NCBI GenBank assembly: GCA_009746045.1
Contig: RPFO01000175.1
Span: 1,001,001 to 1,065,000, forward strand
From: Mesostigma viride
Lineage: Eukaryota > Streptophyta > Mesostigmatophyceae > Mesostigmatales > Mesostigmataceae
DNA: 64,000 bases
Reading direction: 5' to 3'
The notes beneath the pieces were generated by a model. It was not told the DNA's origin. It worked only from the letters and a program-made list of their open reading frames with translations, and made no database searches. A program made the position numbers and the translations under genes. Within the stretch, counting starts at the first letter, position 1. Every line of letters begins with the position of its first letter. This document shows, in pieces, positions 23,466-34,200 of this stretch.

Positions 23466-26400
23466 ATGCTGCCCGCCACCACCGGGGCGCCGCGTGCCCA
23501 GAGCATCGCGGCAGAGACAAATCCATTGCACGATCTCAAGGCGCAGCTGGAATTGCTGGTCGCAGGCCAAGTGGCTGCGAAGGCATCCGAGCTACAACAT
23601 CGCGAAGTTGCTGTCGAGAAAAGGGAGAAATCCCTCGAAAAGGTGCTTAGTTGCGTTATCTTGTCAACCACCGAAGCAGCCGCGCAGTATTAGTCACATT
23701 TCATGCATCATTAGAATATTTGACGAAGCAGTTTGTTCTTTTCTTCTTTTTTGTGGGGGTGGAGTTAGGGGGTTGGAGGTGAAATTTCCGCCATGGGAGC
23801 GCTCTTGCCTAGCCAAAGATGACTAGCGACTCCACCTTCTAACTCGAAGGCTTGAATAAAGTCCAAGCAGTCAATGTTATTAGTCGCAGCACTGTGCTGT
23901 AACATCCTCATGCCTCTACCCGAACTGCTTGTTTTTGCATCGCTCCGATTTTGGCACAGGCTTTACTCACCAGCAGCGACAAGCTGACCTTCGACGTGGG
24001 AGGCGAAAGGTTCACTCTGTCGACCTTGACCTTGGCAGGTCTTCCTGCGACATGGTTCGAGAGCGTGATGAGCCCGGAATTCAAGAAGGCTGACGACGGC
24101 GTTGTGTTTGTCGACAGGGACCCTGCTTGTTTCCGTATCATCCTGGACTATATTCGTTATGGTGTGCTCCCCCCGTTGGACAACGACCCCGTGATGTACC
24201 ACAAGCTGAAAATGGACGCGGACTTTTTTGGGTTTGAGCTGCTGCGAAAGGCGCTACGTGAACACAAGCGTTGCAAGGTCCCAGTTGAGATCCTGTCATG
24301 CACGTCAACGTCCATGGCAGGACCAAGCAGCAAGTACTGGAATTGGGTCATCCCTAAGGGGAAGCCGGCACTTACGTCTTTCACCGTCGAGTCTGGCATC
24401 ATTAAGGTTCTCAAAGAAGGCGTGTATCTGCTTAATGTGCGCGTTCACGGGGTCAGCTCGAGCAACAATGGCTGCGCGCAGATTGTCGTGAACAACGTTG
24501 CCATTGCCCAAGCATGGAACAACAATGCCAACGGGTATGGCTGCCTCGTTTTCGATTCCCATGTTGCAATGAGTATTGGGTATCCCAACCAACCACAATG
24601 AGTTCATGGGCCGCAACGAATGTCGGGTTGTTGGAGGCTGCTGCTTTTTGTGCATGGTGTTTCAATTGTAATTTTAGCACAAACATAGCTCTCAGTGTTG
24701 GGGGAACTTGCAGTCACTTTGTTAACTGTTACATTTGGACCCTGTTGCCCTTCCCGTTCCCCTATAGTGTCTCTCGGCTTTTCAAGCAATTTTCTCCCTC
24801 GTTATCTATCAATATCTCCATGGTTTGTCCTATTTCAAACATCTTTCTCCCTCGGTATCTATTATTATCTCCCCTTTTCGTCCTGTGTAACCCACTCATG
24901 CACCACATCGCTGTCCACTGACCATGTGTGCCCAGGTAGTGTTGCCTGTAACTGACATCACAGAGGTGATGTTACAGATTGAGGATTTTTCTGTGGTGAC
25001 ATCACAGCGGTGAATGCTGGCGGTATTGTTCTTGGACATGCTGACATGATGGTACCCTGGTCTCCCGGTTCACTCTCCAACCTCTCGCTTGCGTCTACAT
25101 TACTGCATTCATGATGTGTGGCTGGCCCCACTCGAGGCTACCATGTTTCTACTGTTGAATGAGTATGTGGTTGACCCCTACTTACCACACTGTTTCTACT
25201 GTGTGGTTTGCTCCTGCAACAATAAAAACTCACGCTGCTGCTTATTGCGCTCCATGTCCCTCTTGTCTCGTTTGCTTGGACAGATCATATCCCATGGTCC
25301 CCCATAGCCTTAGTTACGGACTTGGAAAGTTGTTCTTGATTGCATCATGTGCCATTTCCAGCAACCTAGAGCTGCCAGGACGTTCAACCCAATAGTGAGA
25401 ATTTGGTGTGATACCAGAGGCCACTATCTTTTTTTATTCGTTCATACACGATTATCCAGAGTAAACCAGAGGTTCTCATCCTGTTGCACTTTCGTATCCA
25501 TGGGAATACAGTGTCATGGCACCCTTGTTAGTGAATACAGTGTCATGGCACCCTTGTTAGTGAATACAGTGTCATGGCACCCTTGTTAGTGAATACAGTG
25601 TCATGGCACCCTTGTTAGTGAATACAGTGTCATGGCACCCTTGTTAGTGAATACAGTGTCATGGCACCCTTGTTAGTGAATACAGTGTCATGGCACCCTT
25701 GTTAGTGAATACAGTGTCATGGCACCCTTGTTAGTGAATACAGTGTCATGGCACCCTTGTTAGTGAAAACAGTGTCATGGCACCCTTGTTAGTGAATACA
25801 GTGTCATGGCACCCTTGTTAGTGAATACAGTGTCATGGCACCCTTGTTAGTGAATACAGTGTCATGGCACCCTTGTTAGTGAATACAGTGTCATGGCACC
25901 CTTGTTAGTGAATACAGTGTCATGGCACCCTTGTTAGTGAATACAGTGTCATGGCACCCTTGTTAGTGAATACAGTGTCATGGCACCCTTGTTAGTGAAT
26001 ACAGTGTCATGGCACCCTTGTTAGTGAATACAGTGTCATGGCACCCTTGTTAGTGAATACAGTGTCATGGCACCCTTGTTAGTGAACTTTAGCGAATGGC
26101 CGCTCTGCATCCTGCTTGTGGTGGCAAACTAGTATTTGGCCTTGCCTTGCGTGCCTCGTCTTGAGAATATTAGGGTTTTCCTAGCACCTGTGCGCAGCGC
26201 AGCGAGAGTAATTATCTGTAAACTTGTTGCTGTTGTTTTCAAGCGCGGAAAACTGCCTCGACCAGTTTCAACGAGATGCTATCAACTGGCCAATGCTCTG
26301 TACTGGCTGTATCGCTTATTGATTCCATACTGTGACTGATACTGTGTGTGTGCGTGTGTTTGAATTTCCTTTCTACTTTTGGCGTCCCACTTTTTGACTT

Positions 26401-29400
26401 CACGTCCAGGCACCATGGCATGATGTCCTTCAACGAAATCTTGGTGTTGAAAGCAGACTCTGAGATTCGGGTGGAGGCAGTGAATCTCTCCTCCACCACC
26501 CAGGGAAGTGCCCTGGGATCTTCGTTGCACCTGACACCTGTCATGTGCCTGAGGATTCGGGAGCCTCTGTCATACAACAGCGATGATGACGATGACATCA
26601 TCGACGCAAAGAATATCCAGGGTGCCCAGCGTGCGATGCAGTACATCCGGCTCGAAGGCAAAGGGTGCTCGGGGGCTGGCCACCCCTTCCTCTGGATCCC
26701 TACACCCCAGAACAGCCAGTCAGCTGATTTGCAGTGCATGGCTCTGCTCGAGGATGGGACAGGGGTCAGCATCAAGGAGCCCGGCATGTACATGGTGATG
26801 GCCCGCGTGGGAGGCGTCAGCAGCAGCAACAACGGCTATGCGGATCTGCGCAAAGGCGATGTGTCTATTGCGCAGGCGTGGTCGGGAGATGCCAACGGCC
26901 ATTCGCGGAGCTCTTGCTTCAATGAGATCATTTCCTTGGCAGCAGGCGACGTCATTAAGGTATGTGACGGAATGTCAAGTGCTGCAATGGTGTGATGCAT
27001 TCTCAGTCCGCCGTTCCGGGTGCATGAAGATGCTATATAGTGCTGTTTACTATTGTTTGCTTGGTCTTGTTTGTTTTGAAGCGTTTAACGGACGCCTGGT
27101 AAGAGCTTGTAGAATGTTTCCAAATTATTATTATCACACCAGGCGTGACAGATTCTATGCGTAACAGGTTTCCAGTGCTTGGATCTTGGTGGGCATGCCT
27201 CCTTGCCCTTTGTTGGACATTGAGGCCTGCAAGGGGGTGCCGCATCTCATTTTGATCAGCGAAAACCTGTGTTGGGACTTTGGCAGATAGGCCTGCTTGC
27301 TACTTGCGCTGATGCCTGAGATGCTTTAATGAATTAATTAATGAAACTCGTGCTCCCGTTGGGGAGTCACGGAGCACCGAAGTGCTTTTAATTCCTGCAT
27401 GTGCACAACAGGAAGAAAGGGCAGAGACCCCCTTTCTCCTTCATGCCAGAGGCATGCCACAGCGGCAATCGGACACGCCATAGACGATCCGGCAAGTGCT
27501 GTGGGTGCAATAAGACCCGTGTGAGCATATCATCAGTAACAAGTAGCGTGGGCAAGTAATCTGATCATAGCCAGGACGTAGCATGGCTGTACTAGGACTA
27601 AGCTAAGGCTATGGCTGGGTGTGTACCGTGCGTGAGCGGTGCACGTGACTAGGTATGGTGGCAAGGCTAGGCAAACATTCTAGGCATGGCTGCCATGGCG
27701 GCAGTGACTACCAACGGATACAAGCTAGGGCTGTTATCAAGCTATTCTACCCCGCAGGGGGCGTCCACATCTTGTGGTTAATGATCAGGTCCCCGCCCCT
27801 CCAGTACACCTTGGGCTTCTGGGGGTCCTGCTTGTGGCGGAGGTATTCCGGCCACAGGTCGCGTCGCTGCTGCTGCTGAGCGGGGGTCAGGTCGTCGTCC
27901 AGCGTCCACGTGAGGTCGTGCAGCCTCTTGCGACGAGAAAGGAACCGCCGCTTGTCCTCACGGGAGGGGAAGGTGAGCAGGACTGGTGGGGGAGCCGCCT
28001 GGTCCCATGAGTGGGGAAGGCGGTGGCACCCGCGCAGTTCTACCTCACCTACCAGGCCCATGAGGGTGAGAAGCTGGTCCTTGAGCTCGTCAGCAAGGGA
28101 GGTTGACGTCTCACCTGGCTTCTGGGGGAAGCGACGTAGCACCACTCGGCACTCGCGGCGAGCGCGGTCGGTGGCCTCCCGTTGTTCGGCCTGGCGGTGG
28201 TCCTCCAGCTCCTGGAGCTTCGTGGCGATGGCGTCAGTGGTTGAGGCGGTCGCTGACCGCAGCAGGTCCGCATAGGAGAGTGGCGGGAGGTCGCCAGCAT
28301 CCTGCCGGGGTGGCTGGGATGCAATGGTGGCAGTCTGCTCCGCTATCTTTGGGACCTGTGCGGCCAGGGCCTCGGTGTGGGCGGTGATGGCTTCAAGCTT
28401 CTTCATGAGCACGTCGCACTTCCCCTCCACCTGGTTGAGGCGGGAGAGGAGTGCAGCATGTGCCTCGGATGCCTGCGCCGTGGTCTGCAGCGCCATGAGC
28501 TGAGGTTGTAGCTTGTGTGCGACCTTGGTTTCCGTATCGGAGACCTTGGCCTCCACCGTGTTGAGCGCTGTAGTCATTAATGTCATCTTCTCGGCCAGCG
28601 GCCAGGTCACGTGCTCCTCCAGCACTGCTCGGAGGTCATCCTTGCAGAGGGAGGCAGCCGGTGTGGCTGCCGGCTGCGCAGGCCGGGCTGGGTTGCGGAG
28701 CCGAGCGTCGAGGTCACGTGCAGTGAGCTTGAAGAAGCTGAAGAGAATGGCAAGGCGATGGTTGAATTCTGGCAGGGCGAGGAAGTCCTCAACCTTGTCG
28801 GCGGGGATGGGCCCATCGGGCCCACGGAGCTTGTGTTCCAGTGCGTAGTAATGCACTATCTCGGTGCAGTGTGCGTCGGTCAGTCGCAGCCAGCCGCTGA
28901 CCGTAAAGCATGCGTAGTCTAGGTACTGTCGCAATTAGCTTGTTTCTTAGCAGAATTTTTTGGGCTCTGGTGAGGCGCTTGGCGATGGGTTTGCTGGCGG
29001 TGGGTTTGCGGGCCCAGTCGACTGGGCAAGGACGATGGCGAGTGGGTTGGGCTGGGAGCCGGAAAGCTCCTTTTCCAAACCCCGTTTTGCTTTTGGGGTC
29101 ATCATAGCTGCTTGGCACGTGCTGCTTTTGGAGTCGATACTGCGTTTCAGCCGTAATCGATTATACTGGCGAGTGCGTCTTAAAAAGGCGCATCGAATGC
29201 ACGTTGTCTGACCGAATTTGGGGCTCAGACGCAAAAGTTGTGAACTCCGCCGTCAGCCATACCGCCGTCAGCCATTTTCGTGGAAATGCGGGGGAGGAAA
29301 TGAGATGCTTTGGTGTGTTATTTAGGCAATATCTGCATCTTTACTTTGGTCACTTGAAAAGCAGCAATGTGCACTGGCCATGCTATCAACAAGGCAACCA

Positions 29401-29626
29401 TTGTCGGTGGTGCCAAGTACGCCAACAGTTCATGTGTTAATGATAAGTCGAAGTTGGTGTCAGCTTCGATGGCTTGCTTTCTTAAAACACCAACTGTGCG
29501 CGTTTTCTCCCTACCCTTTTGTGCATGCAGATTTCGAACGTTAACCTCACGCATGCCTACAATAACAAAGGCATCGGCGCCGGTTTGACGATTATGAAGC
29601 TGGGGATGGAGCAATACTCGGGTTGA
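23466..29626 (+). CDS. BTB/T1 (KCTD-type) protein with two jelly-roll-like domains, gene B
   Basis: Exons 23466-23642, 23960-24534, 26410-26959 and 29531-29626 join in phase to 465 residues. Exon 1 holds a helix (ELQHREVAVEKREKSLEK). Exon 2 holds the T1 domain (LTFDVGGERFTL, VVFVDRDPACFRIILDYIRYG) and the start of the first beta-sandwich (GVYLLNVRV, then IAQAW). Exon 3 completes it and starts a second copy (GMYMVMARV, IAQAW, ISLAAGDVIK). Exon 4 ends with a last strand (GAGLTIMKLG). The repeated GVSSSNNG and IAQAW in both halves show that the beta domain is duplicated. The fold resembles C1q/TNF, which is inference from strand pattern. Intron 2 holds a 29-bp minisatellite and intron 3 a LINE. 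It pairs head-to-head with gene A. Confidence 0.87.
25505..26092. repeat. 29-bp minisatellite in intron 2 of gene B
   Basis: About 20 almost perfect copies of a 29-base unit containing CAGTGTCATGGCACCCTTG and TTAGTGAATA. The only variant I saw is one copy with AAAACAG in place of ATACAG. There are no unique spacers, so it is not a CRISPR array. Confidence 0.95.
27328..29300 (-). mobile_element. LINE with ORF1 but no ORF2 (half-LINE)
   Basis: The insertion is bounded by an 11-base target duplication TGAGATGCTTT at 27317-27327 and 29301-29311. On the minus strand it runs from a 5' region (29300) through ORF1 (28934-27747) to a 3' region of about 420 bases. It ends with a hairpin (TGCTCC...GGAGCA) and an ATTAATTAATT tail. 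No reverse transcriptase is present between ORF1 and the 3' end. The same hairpin and tail end the LINE at 30322-31168, so an ORF2-bearing relative could have supplied the enzyme. It lies in intron 3 of gene B, antisense to it. Confidence 0.85.
27747..28934 (-). CDS. LINE ORF1 protein (coiled coil, RNA-binding type C-terminus)
   Basis: An open frame of 395 residues. Residues about 120-270 are rich in heptad-like Leu/Ala/Glu/Lys (LNTVEAKVSDTETKV, LSRLNQVEGKCDVLMKKLEA) and look like a coiled coil. From about residue 285 follows an RRM-like fold (RECRVVLRRFPQK, CHRLPHSW, PVLLTFPSREDKRRFL). A C-terminal part with LDDDLTPAQQQQRRDLWP and YWRGGDLIIN closes it. This layout matches ORF1p of L1-like LINEs, which trimerise and bind the element's RNA. 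The frame is intact. The frame just upstream (29118-28935) is open but offset, and may be 5' leader. Confidence 0.85.
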   Translation of the reverse strand: MRQYLDYACFTVSGWLRLTDAHCTEIVHYYALEHKLRGPDGPIPADKVEDFLALPEFNHRLAILFSFFKLTARDLDARLRNPARPAQPAATPAASLCKDDLRAVLEEHVTWPLAEKMTLMTTALNTVEAKVSDTETKVAHKLQPQLMALQTTAQASEAHAALLSRLNQVEGKCDVLMKKLEAITAHTEALAAQVPKIAEQTATIASQPPRQDAGDLPPLSYADLLRSATASTTDAIATKLQELEDHRQAEQREATDRARRECRVVLRRFPQKPGETSTSLADELKDQLLTLMGLVGEVELRGCHRLPHSWDQAAPPPVLLTFPSREDKRRFLSRRKRLHDLTWTLDDDLTPAQQQQRRDLWPEYLRHKQDPQKPKVYWRGGDLIINHKMWTPPAG

Positions 29627-30067
29627 GGCGTAGGCTAGTTGCTACAACGCCACAATTGTAGAGCTTGGCAGGCCAGGCTAGCTACCGCCCCGAGTTTGCC
29701 AAATGCTCTGGCTGAGTATGTCAGACAGGGCTGACATGCAGTTTGCGGTAGAGGAAGTATTTACATGCCTAAAGTAATAAAAGTGATAAATCTACGAGAT
29801 AGTTTTCTTTCTTTATGAAGTTTGTGTTGGATATGAGAAATTGTAGTTATGTGCATGCAGGGGCAAACAGGTGGTACTGCAAGGTCATTAGCTAGTAAAT
29901 CTTTTACATGCGGCTCACAAGAACTTGTCTAGTTTGGCTGCAAGCTTTTGTGTTTGGACGTGATGCAGTCTATTTGTAAATTAATTCACTGTGTTGGCTA
30001 CAACTTGTATTATCTTGTTTGTTGTCATAGAGAAAGATACCAGATGTGTAGTTTACTTTGAAGTACT

Positions 30068-30274
30068 TTGAAGTTTGCTCTTATTTATCCACAATTGAAA
30101 GCTCAATGTGGCTTGATATTTGGAATTCTCAATGTGGTTTGCTTGCATGGCGACGCACGCGGCATGCTAGTCGATTCCGACAAGCCCAGCTTATGCCGCA
30201 GAGAGCCATCAATCTCTGAGTTTGTCAACGCAGTGATAACCGCGCCGCAGGAGTATACCAGCTTCCACCTCTGA
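30068..30274 (+). CDS. Small open frame, possible exon
   Basis: A 68-codon frame downstream of gene B. Its last 36 codons (from MLVDSDKPSLCRREPS) look more protein-like than its surroundings, and it is followed by AATAAA at 30298-30303. No family was recognised. It could be a relic or an alternative last exon, or chance. Confidence 0.2.
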   Translation: MKFALIYPQLKAQCGLIFGILNVVCLHGDARGMLVDSDKPSLCRREPSISEFVNAVITAPQEYTSFHL

Positions 30275-30321
30275 TGAGCATAAGTGTGTGTTATGGAAAT
30301 AAATGATTTCATCTGAGACTG

Positions 30322-31168
30322 CTCTCAAGTCCTGTATCGGGACCGCGTCAAGCTGCTGGGCAGCCTGCTCCCCAGCTGCGAGGTTGATGTGGACCATCGC
30401 ATCTCCCTCGCCTGGCACGCTTTACGCCAGTACCGGGCCCTGTGGCGCAAGCCCCTGGGCAAGATCGAGAAACAGGACCTGTTCAAGGTCCTCGTCCTTC
30501 CTGTTCTCACGTATGGGGCCGAGACGTGGACCCTCACCGCCGACCTGGCCCGCAAGCTGGACGGCGCGGTCACCAACATGCTGCGTTCCATTTTCAGAGT
30601 AGGATATGCTGCTCATGTCCGCAATGAGGACCTGTACCAGGGCATGCCATATATCACCAGCACCATTAAGCAGCGACGCCTGCAGCTAGTAGGGCACCTA
30701 GCTCGCACCAACCAGGTAGACACCTCACGTGCCCCCCCCGCAGGACTGCGACCAGCTCAGCCTGGCTGGCACCTCCTGACGTGGGCCGGGCCCAGTGATG
30801 TTAGACGCCGCAAGGCCCGCACCTTCAAAGAACAGCTAGTAGAGGACATGGGGGGCCTAGGCCTCTCCGTGATTTGGAAGAAGATGATGGACAAGGCCAA
30901 GTGGGCCCAGGTCATAGAGGACAACGAGCCCCCCCCAGTGGGGAAGCGCCCGCGTGTGCAAACCCGCGGGAGGCACGCCAGACAGCTCCCCTAGGGCAGC
31001 GTGAGGCTGTCTAGATAGATGTTGTAGTTAGAATGCTGTTAGATAGATGTCGTAGGTAGCTGATGTAGATAGATTAGACCGGTAGGACTGTTTGCACCCA
31101 TCCATCCATCCATCGGGGTTAATGCTCCGTGACTCCCCAACGGGAGCACGAGTCTAATTAATTAATTA
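30322..31168 (+). mobile_element. 5'-truncated LINE with TSD and hairpin plus ATTA tail
   Basis: Bounded by the 11-base duplication ATCTGAGACTG at 30311-30321 and 31169-31179. The coding part, from about 30338 to 30994, is the C-terminal portion of ORF2 after the RT palm: LLGSLLPSCEV, then LPVLTYGAETWTL, and MMDKAKWAQVI near the end. The 3' region has a CATC microsatellite, the TGCTCC...GGAGCA hairpin and a TAATTAATTAAT tail. The frame is open throughout and the duplication is perfect, so the insertion is recent. It lies between the convergent 3' ends of gene B and APC1. Confidence 0.9.
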
Positions 31169-31224
31169 ATCTGAGACTGGGTTTACGCTGTCATTCATGC
31201 TCCACAGTTCTCCATTTGTGAAGA

Positions 31225-34200
31225 TTAGACCATGCTGGGCCCGAGGCATCGTGCTATCCTAAGTAACCCATGTGACGCACCCGCAAAGTACTGGGCCAGC
31301 ACGGGCAAAGCAGCGTCTGCTGAAGCCAGGCCCATGGGCCAGTCTTGGCTAGTGTGCATCATTCCGTCTTCAGGCCGCATTCTTGCGAGGTTGGGATCCA
31401 CTAGGGGCATACCCTCCAACTCCGCAAGAGAAGGCCGTAAGGAGTCTGGCGACGGGATGTCAAAGAAGCTGAGAGCACATCCTAGCAAGCGCTGCCAGAG
31501 GGACAGGGCATGCTGCGGCAGGTCAGGCCGGTACTGTTTGGCCACATACCCAGCCAAGATGCCTTGCCCGGATCGGCCGCCATTCGCGGTGCCAAGTGGC
31601 GTGCCCAGGACGGCATCTAGGGCGTCCTCGAGCTGTTTGTGGAGCGCCAGCACAAAGGCCACGTCGAGGGATGTGCCTGGGCTTGAGGAAACCCTTGCCG
31701 TGAGCGGCCCGTAGGCGCTCCTGTGCAGCTCCCTCGCGCGGCAATAGGCGCCAGCGATCTGACACGGTGCGCAGGAGGTTAGGGTAGGGTTTTGCATTGC
31801 AAGTCGTGAGAAACAGGTTGTACGTGTGCCTGATAGAGGAGGACAGAGGACAGATGAGTCGTGAGAAGCAGGTTGTGTGCGTGACTGATAGAGGACAGAA
31901 GACAAATGAGTCGTGAGAAACAGGTTGTGCGCGTGACTGATAGAGGAGGACAGAAGACAGATGAGTAAATGCCATGCAGCAAAGGCTGTGACATGGCAGA
32001 AGTACATTTTTTGGCTGAAATTCTTGTCAGCAGTGGGCGGCAGCTGATTCGTGCGCAGAGAACTCTACAAGGTAAAAGTACGTTAGGATGATGTGAAATT
32101 AGTATGGAAGTAGGCTATGCGATGCAGATACTGGGTCCATGGGCCAAGGCGGGCCCATGGACCCAAGTTAAGGCAGGAATAGAGATCCCAAGTTAAGGCA
32201 GGAAAAATGGAAAACCAATTGAAGGAAGGATGCTGACGCGCAGGTGCTTATCTCCACAGGCACGCCGCCGCTCCTGTATTTTGTTTCCTTGACAGAGTTC
32301 AGCAGGGGCACTGGTTGATCCACTGTTAGACAAGTGCTCAACACAGCTTACCTTCGCTACCTGATAGATCTTGCCTGTTCAGTTGAAGTTATTCAATACC
32401 GGGCTGCCATGCGAAGCGGTTAACCGAGCGCCCTGGTCTACGCTGGCTGCTAGACAAGCAAACAACACGGCATACTTCTGATACAGGGATCTTTCTAATT
32501 GCCCTGGTTCACTAGCAGGGCCCTGGCAGAGCTTACATGGAAGCTCACCAGTGTACACATGTTGCATGGATACCAAACTGCGTCCATGTTAATGCTTATT
32601 ATTTACTGTCAGAAGTCATTGTCAATGTACGATAGTAGGAAAAGCAGGGCTCTCCCAATTTCCCCTTATTGGTGCACGTGTTATATAGGTGAAGTTACCC
32701 ACAGCTTTCGCTCTGCGCTTGTGTTTTCAAGACAAAAAAGACCGCACGCATGATCGCTAAATAAGAATCCATCTGTTGTATGGCATTAGCTAGAATGGCA
32801 TTTCCGACTCACCCGCAGATTCCGAACCGCTCCGGTGTTTCCCAGATAAAAAAAATACTGAATCTGTGGTAGCTATATAAGGTCGCACGTTCCCGACTCA
32901 CCCGCAGGTTCCACACCGCTCTCGTGTTGCAGCCGCTGCTCCCATTCTCGGGACGCGACAACAGCGCATCCCTGGCCCACTGCTCGCCGCTGTCACCATC
33001 GATGGCACACCTGGCACGGGCGAGCGCGCCTTGAATGCTCTGCACCGTCGTGGCGAACGAGATCTGGGCCTGCAGGTCCTCGGCGTTACAGGAAGCCCCA
33101 TGCAAGGCAAGTCACGGACCGGGCATTGCGGCAGGATAACAGGGCGAGGACGACCGATAAGGCTTTCGGTGTGCCAGCGTTATGAGAACGTCAACTCGGA
33201 CAGTTTCTTTGTTACATGCAGCAAAAGCACATATGACAAGCTGTCCGCCAACAACGTTCAGCCCCCATAGTCACAGGCCATGATGTGGTGCCAGCCAGGG
33301 ACATCGGTACCGGCCATAATCACCCATGGCTATTCCAATAACTGAACTCACTAGCAATGGCAATAATGGCGAATTCGCAAGGTGTCCGGTAAGGCCAAGA
33401 AATAATTGTCAGCTTCTTTTACCATCAATGATCAGCCAAGCCACACGCATACAGCAGCGGGTGAACATCCACAGTGCTGCCGCAGAGACTAGAGGCATAT
33501 TTCAGGCCACTACGACCCAACTCGAGTAGTTCGTGCGCTAGTTGCTTGCTAGCATTACCGAGAGGCTCGTAGGGGCAGGCAAAATATCTTTTTGTGAGCT
33601 CATGACTACTAGTCACAACTTATCTACAGAGCTGTCATCTACGGAGCTGTCACTACTCATGACTACTATCTTTTGTGAGCTCATGACCACTAGTCACCGT
33701 ACCTGCACCATGGCGAGCTGCTCCTGCGATGAGCACTCAAAGAGGAGCGCCGCAAACAGGTGGGCGACGTCGCTCGCGGAGCTGAAGGGGCCGAGTCAGC
33801 CCGCGTGAAGTCAGCCCCCATGAAAGCATCATGACCACGAAAGGTTAGCGCACGGAAAGCATCATCACCACAGGCCCCGGCTACAACAGGCCCCGGAAGG
33901 CACGTCAGGCATCCAAGGAATCATCACGTAATGCGCCATGGCAATGGCAGAGTGGCAGTAGGTGTGGGTATCCTGCCTTGAAGCAACCCTGAGGCAGCCA
34001 ATATTCTGTGGTCCGAACCTTCCACATAAACATCCACATTAATGGCTAACAATGGCATGTACCCTGCTCATCTATACTAGGCTTCGCGAGGGCAAGCCCT
34101 CGTCGGATGGTGACCGTGACAGTGACCATGATAGTGACCGTGACCATTTTACCAGGCTTTGCGAGGGCAACCCTTTCAAAAGGGGCTGCCTTGACCAGTC

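Noticed and set aside
25505-26092. Regular 29-bp repeats suggesting a CRISPR array
   Set aside because: Units follow each other directly with no unique spacers, and the array lies in an intron of a eukaryotic gene.
28935-29118. Open frame upstream of LINE ORF1 as a separate gene
   Set aside because: It overlaps ORF1 in another frame and lies within the LINE's 5' region; more likely leader sequence.
31225-31300. Similarity of the APC1 stop region (ATGCTGGGCCC) to repeat R2
   Set aside because: Only about 11 bases agree; taken as chance.
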